Positions 1 to 9,899 of a stretch of 64,000 nucleotides of DNA are shown piece after piece. The position numbers and the translations under genes were made by a program. Origin of the DNA: Burkholderiaceae bacterium (GTDB lineage Bacteria > Pseudomonadota > Gammaproteobacteria > Burkholderiales > Burkholderiaceae_B); NCBI GenBank assembly GCA_021208885.1, contig JAJOJF010000015.1, positions 80,110 through 144,109 of the forward strand, given 5' to 3'. Below the pieces are notes generated by a model, which saw nothing but the letters and a program-made list of their open reading frames with translations, was not told the DNA's origin and made no database searches. The stretch's first letter is position 1, and the number at the start of each line of letters is the position of its first letter.

Positions 1-807
<807 letters not shown>

Positions 808-876
808 TTACCTTTGATGTTTATTTGTTCAACCTGCCCGGCATGGCCGGACCAACCATTAATTCCGATGCACTGA

Positions 877-904
877 ATATGGGGTTATCCGGCTATGTTT
901 CAAG
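877..904 (-). promoter_or_regulatory. Sigma-32 heat-shock promoter of dnaK
   Basis: Read on the minus strand, CTTGAAA (904-898) is followed, 14 bases after CTTGAA, by CCCCATAT (884-877). This matches the known sigma-32 consensus of CTTGAA and CCCCATnT at 13-15 base spacing. The -10 ends about 75 bases before the dnaK start, leaving room for a short leader. No HrcA operator (CIRCE inverted repeat) is visible here. Confidence 0.85.
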
Positions 905-1005
905 AGTCTGGAACTGAATTTAGAAACCGATCAGAGATCCAGCAAACATCCTAGAACCCTTATTAAAAAACCGATCCAACCATTTGTTATGAAAGGTTTT
1001 TAAGA

Positions 1006-1560
1006 TTAGCTTGCGACCGTCACGAGTGCCGGACGCAGCACCCGATCAGCAATCAAATATCCCTTTTGCAGCACTGCCACCACCGTATTGGCATCTTGCT
1101 CGGCCGGCACCGTGGCAATCGCCTGATGGTGATGAGGGTCGAACTTCTCACCAGCGGCAGGCGCAATTTCAGTCAAGTGGTTGCGCTCAAACGCCGCTGC
1201 GAGCTGCTTTAGCGTGGTTTGAATCCCGGCCCTCATGTCATCGGCGCTCTGATCGGCTTGCGCTAAAGCAGCCTCAAGGCTGTCCTTGACCGGCACCAAC
1301 CCCTCAGCAAAGGACTCAATGCCAAACTTGCGTGCCTTGGCGACCTCTTCCTGGGCGCGCCGACGAACGTTTTCCATTTCCGCCTGAGCTCTGAGCAAGT
1401 TGTCGTAGTGCTCCTGCACCTGCGCCTGAGCAGCCGCAAGAGCCTGCTGCAAGGTTTCGACAGGGTCGACAGGGCCCTCAGTTTGCTCCGACTGAGCCCG
1501 ATCTTGCGTTTGCTCTTGCGCTTGCCCCTCAGGACGCTGCGGATCCGTATTTTCGGTCAT
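1006..1560 (-). CDS. grpE: Nucleotide exchange factor GrpE
   Basis: GrpE drives ADP release from DnaK and acts as a heat sensor of the chaperone cycle. The 184-residue protein has the usual layout: an acidic, Gln-rich, disordered N-terminus (residues 1-33), a long coiled coil that carries [15 protein letters not shown], and the C-terminal beta domain with [10 protein letters not shown] followed by [14 protein letters not shown]. Length and motifs are normal for Betaproteobacteria. It lies between hemH and dnaK on the same strand and has its own sigma-32 promoter, so it can be induced by heat independently of hrcA and hemH. Confidence 0.97.
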   Translation of the reverse strand: MTENTDPQRPEGQAQEQTQDRAQSEQTEGPVDPVETLQQALAAAQAQVQEHYDNLLRAQAEMENVRRRAQEEVAKARKFGIESFAEGLVPVKDSLEAALAQADQSADDMRAGIQTTLKQLAAAFERNHLTEIAPAAGEKFDPHHHQAIATVPAEQDANTVVAVLQKGYLIADRVLRPALVTVAS

Positions 1561-1599
1561 TCCAGATACTCCAACATGTAATTAAGCCGATGCCAGAGC

Positions 1600-1627
1600 A
1601 TATGGGGGCTTATGCCCGAACTTCAAG
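1600..1627 (-). promoter_or_regulatory. Sigma-32 heat-shock promoter of grpE
   Basis: On the minus strand CTTGAA (1627-1622) is followed after 14 bases by CCCCATAT (1607-1600), the same two hexamers and the same spacing as the promoter before dnaK. It sits 40-67 bases before the grpE start. Two near-identical elements at equivalent places make a chance match unlikely. Confidence 0.85.
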
Positions 1628-1659
1628 TCACCGATTGATATGAGGACACTCGATCCGCC

Positions 1660-2745
1660 TCATGTCTCTGGACGCGAGGGCCAGCCCGATATCTCTCGCT
1701 CAACCAAATCGGTTAGCGAATCAAGCCAGGGCTCATCATCATTTAGGCAGGCAATGTAGTTAAAACTCTCGCCGCCTGCGTTCATGAATGTCTCTCTCAC
1801 CTCAATGCTGATTTCCTCAAGCGTCTCCAGACAGTCAGCCACAAATCCCGGACAGACCACATCCACTCGAGTGACACCCGATTTCGCCAGGGTCTGCATG
1901 GTGGGCTCGGTATAAGGTTGCAGCCAGGCCGCTGGTCCGAATCGGCTCTGGAACGTCACAAGGTAATCATCATCTGCCAATCCTAGCTTGGCTGCCAGTG
2001 CGGCCGCGGTCTCATAGCTGTCGCGACAGTACGGATCTCCTAACTTGGTACAGCGCTGCGGCAACCCATGAAAGCTCATCACCAGTTTTTGTGGCTTGCC
2101 ATGTTCGGCCCAATGTGCCCCAATCTTGTCGGCCAACGGGTCGATGTAGAGCGGATCTACATGGAATCGTTTCACAAACCGCATGGCAGGCTGGTTTCGC
2201 ATATGCGACGCCACACGGGTGACCTCATCAATCACGGTGGCGGTGGTGCTTGACGAGTACTGCGGGTACAGTGGCACTGTCAGTATGTGCTCACAGCCCG
2301 CATCGCGCAGCTGCAGCATTGCATGACGAATGCTCGGTTTGCCATACCGCATACCGACCGCTACTTCAACCTCCATACCGCGCGCTTTCAAGCGCTCACT
2401 GACGCCTGCAGCCTGACGCTCGGTGTAGACCAGAAGCGGCGAGCCCCCATCCATCCAGATGCCCTCGTAGCGGTGCACGAGCTTCTTGGGGCGCGCCAAG
2501 AGGATCGGGCCATTGAGAATTGGCCACCAGACAAGCTTGGGAATCTCGATAACGCGGGGATCAGACAAAAACTCACGCAAGTACCGACGAATCGCAGGCG
2601 CCGTGGGCTCGTCTGGTGTGCCCAGATTGACCAACAACACACCCACCTTGCCGACTTTGAACGGCGCTGGCCAAACTTTTAGCCGGGTTGGTGCGGGCTC
2701 TGGCCAATAACGGCCACGTGGTTCAGGTGCTTCAGCTGCAGACAA
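1660..2745 (-). CDS. hemH: Ferrochelatase
   Basis: The enzyme inserts Fe2+ into protoporphyrin IX, the last step of haem synthesis, at the cytoplasmic face of the membrane. The 361-residue protein carries the family start GVLLVNLGTPDEP (about residues 34-46), the SDPRVIEIP segment, the catalytic-histidine motif SFHGLPQR near residue 229 and a late FVADCLETLEEI segment. It has an N-terminal extension of about 30 residues before the core. It lies between hrcA and grpE on one strand. This order is typical of Bordetella relatives, and the linkage to the chaperone genes has no obvious functional reason. Confidence 0.97.
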   Translation of the reverse strand: MSAAEAPEPRGRYWPEPAPTRLKVWPAPFKVGKVGVLLVNLGTPDEPTAPAIRRYLREFLSDPRVIEIPKLVWWPILNGPILLARPKKLVHRYEGIWMDGGSPLLVYTERQAAGVSERLKARGMEVEVAVGMRYGKPSIRHAMLQLRDAGCEHILTVPLYPQYSSSTTATVIDEVTRVASHMRNQPAMRFVKRFHVDPLYIDPLADKIGAHWAEHGKPQKLVMSFHGLPQRCTKLGDPYCRDSYETAAALAAKLGLADDDYLVTFQSRFGPAAWLQPYTEPTMQTLAKSGVTRVDVVCPGFVADCLETLEEISIEVRETFMNAGGESFNYIACLNDDEPWLDSLTDLVEREISGWPSRPET

Positions 2746-2800
2746 AATGACCTCTCAAATCCGTAAATACCTAGTTCTCAGACCCAGCCTAGCGGACTGA

Positions 2801-3817
2801 CTAACGCTCGCTGCCAGTGTGGCTAAGTGCATTGGACAACAGCCGAGATGTGATGTCCACAATAGGAATCACCCGCTCGTATGCCATGCGAGTCGGTCCG
2901 ATCACGCCTAGCGTACCGACGACTTTGCCGTTCACGCCATAGGGAGCTGCGACCACCGACAAATCTTCCATGGGCATCAAAGATGAGTCACCGCCAATAT
3001 AGATTTGTACACCCTGCGCGCGACTTGAAGCGTCAAGCAACTGCAAAAGGTCGGTCTTTTTCTCAAAGAGCGCAAATGTTCGGCGCAACCGCTCCATATC
3101 TGAGGCAAGCTCGGTAATATCGAGCAGCCTCGTTTCACCCGAGATCACCACGCTTTCGGCTTCATCCGAAGGTTCTGCGCCCGCATCGACAGCTGCCTGC
3201 ATCAGGCGCGACATGTCTTCGCGCAAGCGCTCGAGCTCCTTGGCGAGCGCTTGGCGCACCTCCGAAAACGGCTTGCCCGCAAAGTGCTGGTTAAAGAAGT
3301 TGCCTGCTTCGGTCAACTCCGCGCTTGAATACTCGCGTGACATGAACAAAATCCGGTTTTGCACGTCGCCGTCCGGGGTGACGATAATCAGAAGCACCCG
3401 CTTGTCTGACAGCTTGATGAACTCCACATGCTCAAAGACCTGGCTGCGCTTGGGCGTGAGCACCACGCCGGCAAATTGCGTCATATTTGAGAGCAAAGAA
3501 GCGGCTGCTGTGACGGCGCGACTCGGGTCGGCGGTAGGCAGCAAGCTTTTGATTTGCTCGGCTGGCAGCAGCTCGAATGGCTGCGTAGCCAGAATACTGT
3601 CAACAAACAGCCTGTAGCCTTTGGGCGTCGGGACACGGCCAGCTGATGTGTGTGGGCTATGAATCAGGCCGGCATCCTCGAGATCAGCCATTACATTGCG
3701 GATAGTCGCAGGCGACAGGTCAAAAATCTTTGACAATGTGCGCGACCCAACCGGCTGACCGTCGGCAATGTACCGTTCGATCAGCGCTTTTAGCAGAGAC
3801 TGGGCACGATCATCCAT
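2801..3817 (-). CDS. hrcA: Heat-inducible transcription repressor HrcA
   Basis: HrcA represses class I heat-shock genes by binding CIRCE operators. The 338-residue protein has the N-terminal winged helix ([18 protein letters not shown] and [19 protein letters not shown]), a GAF-like middle domain and the C-terminal [19 protein letters not shown] segment. It is the first gene of the minus-strand series that leads to dnaK. I searched by eye for the CIRCE inverted repeat before hrcA, grpE and dnaK and found only a GAGTGC half site next to the hrcA start, so its targets may lie elsewhere (for example groES). Confidence 0.97.
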   Translation of the reverse strand: MDDRAQSLLKALIERYIADGQPVGSRTLSKIFDLSPATIRNVMADLEDAGLIHSPHTSAGRVPTPKGYRLFVDSILATQPFELLPAEQIKSLLPTADPSRAVTAAASLLSNMTQFAGVVLTPKRSQVFEHVEFIKLSDKRVLLIIVTPDGDVQNRILFMSREYSSAELTEAGNFFNQHFAGKPFSEVRQALAKELERLREDMSRLMQAAVDAGAEPSDEAESVVISGETRLLDITELASDMERLRRTFALFEKKTDLLQLLDASSRAQGVQIYIGGDSSLMPMEDLSVVAAPYGVNGKVVGTLGVIGPTRMAYERVIPIVDITSRLLSNALSHTGSER

Positions 3818-3886
3818 GTTGCACTCGATTAAAGCTGAATCAAACCTATAATCATCCGGAAGATTAACTCACAAGTCGATGCTTGC

Positions 3887-4786
3887 ATGCATTTTGCCAC
3901 TATCGCGCTCATTGGTCGCTATCAGGATTCGCAGTTGGCCGATCACCTGAGATCGCTCGCTAGCCTGCTGCAAGCTGCCGGCCGACGGGTGTTGGTCGAG
4001 TCGGAAACGGCACGAAACACTGGGCTGACCGATCTGACCGTGGCGAGCTACGGCGACATCGGGCAAACGGCAGACCTTGCCATTGTGGTCGGCGGCGACG
4101 GCACCATGCTCGGTGCAGCCCGCCACTTGGCCCCTTGGGCTGTGCCACTGGCAGGCATCAACCACGGCAGGCTTGGTTTTATCACCGATATTGCGTTACA
4201 AGATGCCCACGCAGCCTTGGCAGATCTGCTGCAAGGCCGGTTTGAGACCGAGGAGCGCCTTCTTCTGGCCGGTGAGGTTATTCGTAACGGTCAATCTCTC
4301 TACAGCGACACTGCACTGAACGATGTCGTGGTAAATCGCGCCGGGCGCGGCAGCATGATTGAGCTGCGCATCGATATCGACGGCACTTACATGTACACCC
4401 TGCGCGCTGATGGCCTGATCATCGCCACGCCCACTGGTTCAACTGCCTATGCCCTATCGGCCTCTGGCCCTATTCTCTACCCCGGCATGCAAGCGATGGT
4501 AATCGTGCCCATTTCGCCACAAACCCTGTCAAACCGACCGATTGTGCTGCCCGACAACGGCACATTAAGCCTGACCGTGATTGGCACGGGACGCGCCGAA
4601 CATGGGGTAAGCGTGCACTTTGACATGCAGACTTGGTCCAATGTCCAGCCGGGTGACCAAATTATTGTCAAGCGCGCCCCAAAAACGATTCGGTTTATTC
4701 ATCCAAGCGGTTACAGTTTTTTTTCGACGTTGCGTAAAAAGCTGGACTGGAACCGCTTGCCTGCCACCGGCCACAACGCGGAATAA
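3887..4786 (+). CDS. nadK: NAD kinase
   Basis: It phosphorylates NAD+ to NADP+ with ATP and so sets the cell's NADP pool. The 299-residue protein shows the catalytic GGDGT motif at residues 69-73, the following NHGRLGFITD segment, and the GSTAYALSASGP stretch of the nucleotide site. It is divergent from hrcA with a 69-base gap. It ends 4 bases before recN, which suggests co-transcription, as is common in Proteobacteria. A TATAAT hexamer lies at 3847-3852, but I see no matching -35 element. Confidence 0.97.
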   Translation: MHFATIALIGRYQDSQLADHLRSLASLLQAAGRRVLVESETARNTGLTDLTVASYGDIGQTADLAIVVGGDGTMLGAARHLAPWAVPLAGINHGRLGFITDIALQDAHAALADLLQGRFETEERLLLAGEVIRNGQSLYSDTALNDVVVNRAGRGSMIELRIDIDGTYMYTLRADGLIIATPTGSTAYALSASGPILYPGMQAMVIVPISPQTLSNRPIVLPDNGTLSLTVIGTGRAEHGVSVHFDMQTWSNVQPGDQIIVKRAPKTIRFIHPSGYSFFSTLRKKLDWNRLPATGHNAE

Positions 4787-4790
4787 ACAC

Positions 4791-6443
4791 ATGCTGCGTG
4801 AATTAAACGTTCGCGACTTCGTGATCGTCAAAGAGGCATGCCTAGCCCTGGGACAAGGCTTTCATGTGCTCACTGGCGAAACGGGCGCTGGCAAGTCGAT
4901 TTTGATTGATGCCCTTTCGCTTGTGTTAGGCGCACGCGCGACCGCCGACGTGGTCCGCCCTGGATGCGAGCGCACCGATATTCACGCAATCATTGAGCCC
5001 AACGCCACACTTGACCAATGGCTAAAAGCCAACGACTTGGACCAAAATGACGAATTAATTCTGCGACGGGTGATTGACCAGCACGGCAAAAGCCGCGCCT
5101 ACATCAATGGCACACCAGTTACGGTGGCACAGCTTAAAGAAATCGGCGAACAAGTGGTCGATATTCACGGCCAGCACGCTCACCAAAGCCTGATGCGTCC
5201 CGATGCACAGCGCGACTTGCTTGATGACCACCTAAAGCTCTCTGACCAGCGCAAAACTGTCCGTGCTCAGTGGCAGTTATGGCAAGCAGCACGCAAGAAA
5301 CTCGAGCATGCCACACAAGACGCCGCGCAATTGGCCGAACAAGTTGAGACACTGACCTGGCAATCACAAGAGCTCGAACAGCTTGCGCCTAAACCTGACG
5401 AGTGGAGCCAGATCAGCGAAGAGCACGGTCGACTGTCAAACGGCCAGGCACTGATTGACGCCAGCGCCGCTGCACTTGCCGCTATTGACGACGAGGAAGC
5501 CGGAGCCCAAAGGACACTGGCTCGAGCCATTGAACAAGTACGCCAGGCCGCGCGCCACGATGCCAAACTTGTCGATGTGCTTGAGTCGCTGCAGTCAGCC
5601 GATATTGCCCTGTCGCAAGCAAGATCAGACCTGAACCATTACGTTGATGATCTTGAACTCGACCCGCAAAGACTTGCCGAGCTTGATCAGCGCATGCAGG
5701 CACTATTCGGTGCTGCACGCAAATACCGTTGCGAGCCTGAGGAACTGCCTGAGGTCTTTGATCAAATTAAAGCAAAGCTACAAGCCATCACCGCCGATCA
5801 GGATCTCGATGCCTTGCGCGCCCAAGAGGCTGCCGCACAGGCGCAATATGAGACCGCTGCGCAAGCTCTGCATCAGGCTCGCATCAAAGGAGCCAAAGGC
5901 CTGGCTAAAACCATTACACAGAAAATGCAATCTTTGGGGATGCCCGGTGGCCAGTTCGTCATCGACGTCGAGCCATCTTCCCCGAGTGCAAATGGGTCAG
6001 ATCGAATCACGTTTTTGGTATCGGGGCATGAAGGCGTGGCGCCCGGGCCACTTTCAAAAGTCGCCTCAGGCGGAGAGCTATCTCGCATTTCGCTGGCGCT
6101 GTCGGTAGTTGCCAGCCAGGCCACCCACATACCGACGCTTGTATTTGATGAGGTAGACAGTGGCGTGTCCGGTGCCGTGGCGGAGATGGTTGGGCGCCTG
6201 CTCAAAGAGCTAGGCACCAGCCACCAGGTCCTGTGTGTCACACACCTGCCGCAAGTTGCAGCCTGTGCACAACACCACTTCCGTGTTGTCAAACAAAAAA
6301 CCAAATCCGATGGCGTGACGTCCTCGATCGACGAACTCGATGACCATGAGCGTATTCAGGCCATTGCAGAGTTGCTCGGTGGCGTTGACATTACCGACAC
6401 CACGCGCTCGCATGCCAAGGAACTGCTAGACGCGGCTCGTTAG
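4791..6443 (+). CDS. recN: DNA repair protein RecN
   Basis: RecN is an SMC-like ATPase that gathers DNA ends during double-strand break repair. The 550-residue protein has Walker A GETGAGKS at residues 29-36, a long central coiled coil rich in Ala, Gln and Glu, the signature KVASGGELSRI, Walker B TLVFDEVDSGVSG and the terminal THLPQVAA switch. I placed the start at the ATG at 4791, which gives the usual MLRELNVRDFV beginning. An upstream in-frame start inside nadK would add 57 residues that look nothing like the family. It directly follows nadK. Confidence 0.97.
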   Translation: MLRELNVRDFVIVKEACLALGQGFHVLTGETGAGKSILIDALSLVLGARATADVVRPGCERTDIHAIIEPNATLDQWLKANDLDQNDELILRRVIDQHGKSRAYINGTPVTVAQLKEIGEQVVDIHGQHAHQSLMRPDAQRDLLDDHLKLSDQRKTVRAQWQLWQAARKKLEHATQDAAQLAEQVETLTWQSQELEQLAPKPDEWSQISEEHGRLSNGQALIDASAAALAAIDDEEAGAQRTLARAIEQVRQAARHDAKLVDVLESLQSADIALSQARSDLNHYVDDLELDPQRLAELDQRMQALFGAARKYRCEPEELPEVFDQIKAKLQAITADQDLDALRAQEAAAQAQYETAAQALHQARIKGAKGLAKTITQKMQSLGMPGGQFVIDVEPSSPSANGSDRITFLVSGHEGVAPGPLSKVASGGELSRISLALSVVASQATHIPTLVFDEVDSGVSGAVAEMVGRLLKELGTSHQVLCVTHLPQVAACAQHHFRVVKQKTKSDGVTSSIDELDDHERIQAIAELLGGVDITDTTRSHAKELLDAAR

Positions 6444-6475
6444 CTTCCCGCTATTGGCTCGCTGGGGGACACCAA

Positions 6476-6913
6476 CTAGCCCTTGCCCTGATCCTTTTGG
6501 CAATCACGGCACATACCGTAGAGCACCATGGCGTGGGTCTCTAACTTAAAGCCATGATTCTCAGCCACTTTATGCTGGCGATTTTCGATCTCTTCGTCCC
6601 AGAACTCCTCAACCTTGCCGCAGTAGGTGCAAACCAGGTGATCGTGGTGCTCGCCGTCATTTAACTCAAAGATCGCTTTGCCGCCATCAAACTGGCTGCG
6701 CATCAAAATGCCCGCCTGCTCGAATTGGGTGAGGACCCGATAGACCGTGGCCAAGCCGATTTCAACCTTTTCTTCGAGCAAGAAACGATAGACATCTTCG
6801 GCGCTCAGGTGTCGAACTGAAGATCGCCGGAAAATGTCGAGTATTTTCAGACGCGGAAAGGTTGCCTTCAAGCCGGCAGATTTCAGGTCATGCTGGTCAG
6901 TTTCGATTTCCAC
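6476..6913 (-). CDS. fur: Ferric uptake regulator Fur
   Basis: Fur is an Fe2+-dependent dimeric repressor of iron uptake genes. The 145-residue protein has the N-terminal winged helix with [13 protein letters not shown], the HHDH metal site at residues 89-92, a CxxC pair at 95 and 98 and a second pair at 135 and 138, all typical of Fur rather than Zur. It is convergent with recN (32-base gap) and divergent from bamE, the common betaproteobacterial fur-omlA pair. I could not make out a convincing Fur box in the 79-base gap. Confidence 0.97.
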   Translation of the reverse strand: MEIETDQHDLKSAGLKATFPRLKILDIFRRSSVRHLSAEDVYRFLLEEKVEIGLATVYRVLTQFEQAGILMRSQFDGGKAIFELNDGEHHDHLVCTYCGKVEEFWDEEIENRQHKVAENHGFKLETHAMVLYGMCRDCQKDQGKG

Positions 6914-6992
6914 AAGCTCTCCATTTCAATGCGGTCATGCGACCTTTGCCCTATGATAGCGGTTTAGAGCAAAAACTAGCAAAGAGGTTGAT

Positions 6993-7556
6993 GTGCGCGA
7001 ATCCCGTTTCAGCTACCGGGCAACCCTAGCGGCCACTATCGTTTCTGCAGCGGTTTTGGCTTCTGGCTGCAGCTCAAACCAATGGGGTTTCCCCTACAAA
7101 GTTGGCGTCCAGCAAGGCAACTGGATAACCACAGATCAGGTAGGGTTACTAAGCGAGGGCATGACTCGTGAGCAGGTGCGCTTTGCGCTTGGATCACCCA
7201 CTTTGACTAGCGCGTTACATGCTGACCGCTGGGACTACCCTTATTTTTACAGAGCATCAAACGGGGAAATCGAAGAGCGCAATTTCACGGTATTTTTCCG
7301 CAATGGCCTGCTCGTCAAATGGCAAGGCGATGAACAGCCTACCGTGCAGCCGTTCCAGATTGCCGAAGAAACGGTTGACCGTGAAAAAGACGAACAGGCA
7401 GAGCTGAATTTGGCACGTGAGCGTGTCGAGGCCGCGACAGGACAGCAAACAATTGAGCCTGGCATCGATTTCTCGACAATTACCAACGCGCCTGACTCGG
7501 CCGATCCGGGTGCCTTGCCCGATGAGCCTGACGCCACCCCTCAAGAGATGATGTAA
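6993..7556 (+). CDS. bamE: Outer membrane assembly lipoprotein BamE (OmlA/SmpA)
   Basis: BamE is a small lipoprotein of the Bam complex that inserts beta-barrel proteins into the outer membrane. The 187-residue protein has a signal peptide with the lipobox LASGC and the acylated cysteine at residue 26, then the SmpA/OmlA fold ([29 protein letters not shown]). The C-terminal third is acidic, Pro-rich and probably unstructured. The start is GTG at 6993 after AAAGAGG; the ATG two bases earlier is out of frame. It is divergent from fur and ends 14 bases before dapB. Confidence 0.93.
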   Translation: MRESRFSYRATLAATIVSAAVLASGCSSNQWGFPYKVGVQQGNWITTDQVGLLSEGMTREQVRFALGSPTLTSALHADRWDYPYFYRASNGEIEERNFTVFFRNGLLVKWQGDEQPTVQPFQIAEETVDREKDEQAELNLARERVEAATGQQTIEPGIDFSTITNAPDSADPGALPDEPDATPQEMM

Positions 7557-7570
7557 CTCAATCAAGCCCA

Positions 7571-8374
7571 ATGACGATGATGAAACTAGCCATTGCTGGC
7601 GCTTCCGGAAAAATGGGGCGCATGTTGATCGAAACCGTACTCAAGCAGGCCGACATGCAATTAGCCGTTGCGCTTGATCACGAAAGCAGTGCTGCCTTGG
7701 GCCAAGATGCTGGCGCAACGCTAGGGGTCAACACGGGCGTGACAATTACCAGCGACATGCACGCTCTGGTTAACGCAGACTGTCTGATTGATTTCACACG
7801 CCCCGAGGGCACGCTCAAACACATCGAGGCTTGCATGAAGCACAGTACAAAACTCGTGATCGGGACCACCGGGTTTGATGCAGCTGGCAAAGCTGTTATC
7901 GAACAAGCGGCCAAACAAATCGGGATCGTTTTCGCCCCCAACATGAGCGTGGGCGTAAACGCCACTCTGAAGTTGCTTGAGGTAGCCGCCAAGATTCTGA
8001 ACAGCGGCTATGACGTCGAGATCTTCGAAGCTCACCATCGCCAGAAGGTCGATGCACCGTCGGGCACCGCCTTAAAAATGGGCGAAGTTATTGCTAACGC
8101 TTGGGGCGAGTCGCTAGATGACATCGCAACCTGGGCGCGTCACGGCCACACCGGCGCGCGCGAGGATGGCAAGATCGGTTTTTCTGTGGTTCGAGGTGGC
8201 GACATCGTGGGCGACCATACCGCGTTTTTTTGTGGCGCCGGTGAACGGATCGAAATCACGCACCGATCAAGCAGCCGGGCAACATACGCCGAAGGTAGCA
8301 TGCGAGCAGCGCGGTTTCTGGGCAGCAAGGACAAGGGTCTATTTGACATGCAGGCCGTGTTGGGACTGGCGTAG
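7571..8374 (+). CDS. dapB: 4-hydroxy-tetrahydrodipicolinate reductase
   Basis: DapB reduces hydroxy-tetrahydrodipicolinate with NAD(P)H in the diaminopimelate/lysine pathway, which feeds peptidoglycan synthesis. The 267-residue protein has the nucleotide-binding GASGKMG at residues 10-16, the GTTGFD segment, and the active-site block [15 protein letters not shown] with its catalytic histidine and lysine. The start has three closely spaced ATGs (MTMMK), so the exact first residue is uncertain by up to three. It follows bamE closely and is convergent with murB. Confidence 0.97.
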   Translation: MTMMKLAIAGASGKMGRMLIETVLKQADMQLAVALDHESSAALGQDAGATLGVNTGVTITSDMHALVNADCLIDFTRPEGTLKHIEACMKHSTKLVIGTTGFDAAGKAVIEQAAKQIGIVFAPNMSVGVNATLKLLEVAAKILNSGYDVEIFEAHHRQKVDAPSGTALKMGEVIANAWGESLDDIATWARHGHTGAREDGKIGFSVVRGGDIVGDHTAFFCGAGERIEITHRSSSRATYAEGSMRAARFLGSKDKGLFDMQAVLGLA

Positions 8375-8389
8375 TATCGAACCTTGCAC

Positions 8390-9408
8390 TTACCAACGCG
8401 AGGGCTCCATTTCCAGCGTCACTCCGAACTTTGCCATGACCTCGCTGGCGATCTCGCCAGCTAGCCTGAGCACATCACTAGCCGTTGCCCCGCCTTCATT
8501 GACCAAACCAGGGCCTGACGGTCATGAACTGCCACAGGCCCCAGACGCTTGCCTTTAAAGCCACATTGGTCAATTAACCAGCCGGCGGCTAATTTCACCC
8601 GCCCATTGGGCTGTGGATAACGAACCAGGCTAGGATAGGCCTGATGCAACGCTTGCGCCTGTGCGTCGGTGATCACTGGGTTCTTAAAAAAGCTCCCCAC
8701 ATTGGGCTTCACAGAAGGATCAGGCAGCTTCGCCTGGCGCACTGCCACAACTTGATCAAACACCTCTTGCGGGGTAACAGAACCGAACTCACGCTCGGTC
8801 AATGCCCACAAATCAGGGTAGTCGAGAACCGGCTGCCAGTTTTTAGGCAGTGCAAACCGAACCGTCAACACCATCCAGTGTTTGCCAGCATCTGACTTAA
8901 AAATACTGTCTCGATAACCAAACTCGCAATCAGCAACTGACAGCCAGCGCCTGCCCTTGCTCTGAAAATCCCAGATCTCCACCCCATCGATTCGCTGCTT
9001 TAACTCAACCCCGTAAGCACCGATGTTTTGCACGGGGGCTGCACCCACCGTGCCCGGGATCAGCGCCAAATTTTCAAGTCCGGGCCAGCCTCGTGCCAAC
9101 GATGTTTTGACCCATTCATGCCAACCCTCGCCCGCGGCCACGTCAATTAGCCAATGTGTGTCAGTCTGTCCTGCCACCTCTATGCCTTGGCTGCGCACCA
9201 GCACAAGCGGCCTGTCGATTCTGGCTGGCAAGATCACATTGCTCGCGCCCCCGAGTATGGCCAGTGACCCAGAGGCGTCGAACAATGCTTGCACCTGCTT
9301 TAGCTGACCAGCATCGCGGTACTCAATGGCCTGCTCAGCGATGCACGGCAACGCCATGGTGTTTGGAACATGTATCCGGCTTAGGGCAGGATTTTGGTGG
9401 CTTGACAT
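8390..9408 (-). pseudogene. murB: UDP-N-acetylenolpyruvoylglucosamine reductase MurB, one-base deletion near the 3' end
   Basis: MurB reduces UDP-GlcNAc-enolpyruvate to UDP-MurNAc with NADPH, using FAD, and is essential for peptidoglycan. The frame from 9408 reads a normal MurB (LGGASNVILP, GTVGAAPVQNIGAYG, PNVGSFFKNP) through HDRQALV. It then turns into an unrelated tail and stops at 8461. Adding one base at the AAA run at 8505-8507 restores LVNEGGATASDVLRLAGEI and continues to a stop at 8390, ending LEMEPSRW. The lost part includes the C-terminal glutamate that acts as proton donor in the family. Because the gene is essential and the rest is intact, a sequencing error is more likely than a real lesion. 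Confidence 0.9.
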
Positions 9409-9532
9409 CGGGGTTTCATTTTTGTGCTAATATTCTGGTCTTCGCATAGTACTTGATCTGATTTTCAAGTTGATTTGAAAACAATGCTGAATCAATTTCT
9501 AGTTTGGATTCAGTACCTTGACGAAAACTCTT

Positions 9533-9608
9533 GCGGGAATAGCTCAGTTGGTAGAGCGCAACCTTGCCAAGGTTGAGGTCGCGAGTTCGAGACTCGTTTC
9601 CCGCTCCA
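9533..9608 (+). tRNA. tRNA-Gly (GCC)
   Basis: A 76-base cloverleaf starts GCGGGAA and closes with TTCCCGC TCCA, so the CCA end is encoded. The D-arm AGCTCAGTTGGTAGAGC, the anticodon loop CTTGCCAAG with anticodon GCC, and the T-arm GTTCGAGAC are all present. It is followed after 38 bases by tRNA-Cys on the same strand, and the two are likely co-transcribed. Confidence 0.97.
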
Positions 9609-9613
9609 AATTC

Positions 9614-9637
9614 AAGGGGAAGCAGACGCTTCCCCTT
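9614..9637 (+). other. Perfect hairpin between the two tRNA genes
   Basis: AAGGGGAAGC (9614-9623) and GCTTCCCCTT (9628-9637) form a perfect 10-base-pair stem with the tetraloop AGAC. It lies in the spacer between tRNA-Gly and tRNA-Cys. It is followed by CTAG rather than a T-run, so it does not look like a full intrinsic terminator. A processing or stabilising element is possible. Confidence 0.6.
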
Positions 9638-9646
9638 CTAGTTTGC

Positions 9647-9720
9647 GGCGCAATGGCAGAGTGGTTATGCAGCGGACTGCAAATCCGTGTACGTCGGTTC
9701 GATTCCGGCTTGCGCCTCCA
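9647..9720 (+). tRNA. tRNA-Cys (GCA)
   Basis: A 74-base cloverleaf has acceptor strands GGCGCAA and TTGCGCC, a TCCA 3' end, anticodon loop ACTGCAAAT with anticodon GCA, and T-arm GGTTCGATTCC. It lies directly after tRNA-Gly and the spacer hairpin. Confidence 0.97.
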
Positions 9721-9899
9721 CCGCGGGGTGTGAAAGCGTGACCAGCCTGGCCATGATGAGTTGCTTCTTACCTCCCGTTCTCCGCATCCGCCTCACGGTT
9801 CATGGCGCTCATGCCTTTTGCGCCTCGCACCCCTCATTTCATAGCATTGCGATGGCGATCAGCGCACACGCCAATCGTCTTGTTTGCTAAGGTGCACGC

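Noticed and set aside
3213..3617. Large plus-strand frame inside hrcA
   Set aside because: Antisense shadow of a well-supported gene with no family similarity, like many other such frames in this window.
3815..3830. CIRCE operator before hrcA
   Set aside because: Only the GAGTGC half is present. The partner half at 9-base spacing is missing.
4620..4790. Longer recN start inside nadK
   Set aside because: The added residues are the nadK region in another frame. ATG 4791 gives the family N-terminus.
8461..9408. murB as a complete protein ending at 8461, or as a programmed frameshift
   Set aside because: The tail after HDRQALV is unlike the family, and the local sequence GGTTTGG is not a recognised slippery heptamer. 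A missing base is simpler.
9487..9514. CTGAATC/GATTCAG inverted pair before tRNA-Gly
   Set aside because: Seven-base arms with a 14-base loop, no clear promoter elements around it. Could be chance.
9518..9733. 71-residue frame across the tRNA genes
   Set aside because: It is translated tRNA sequence.
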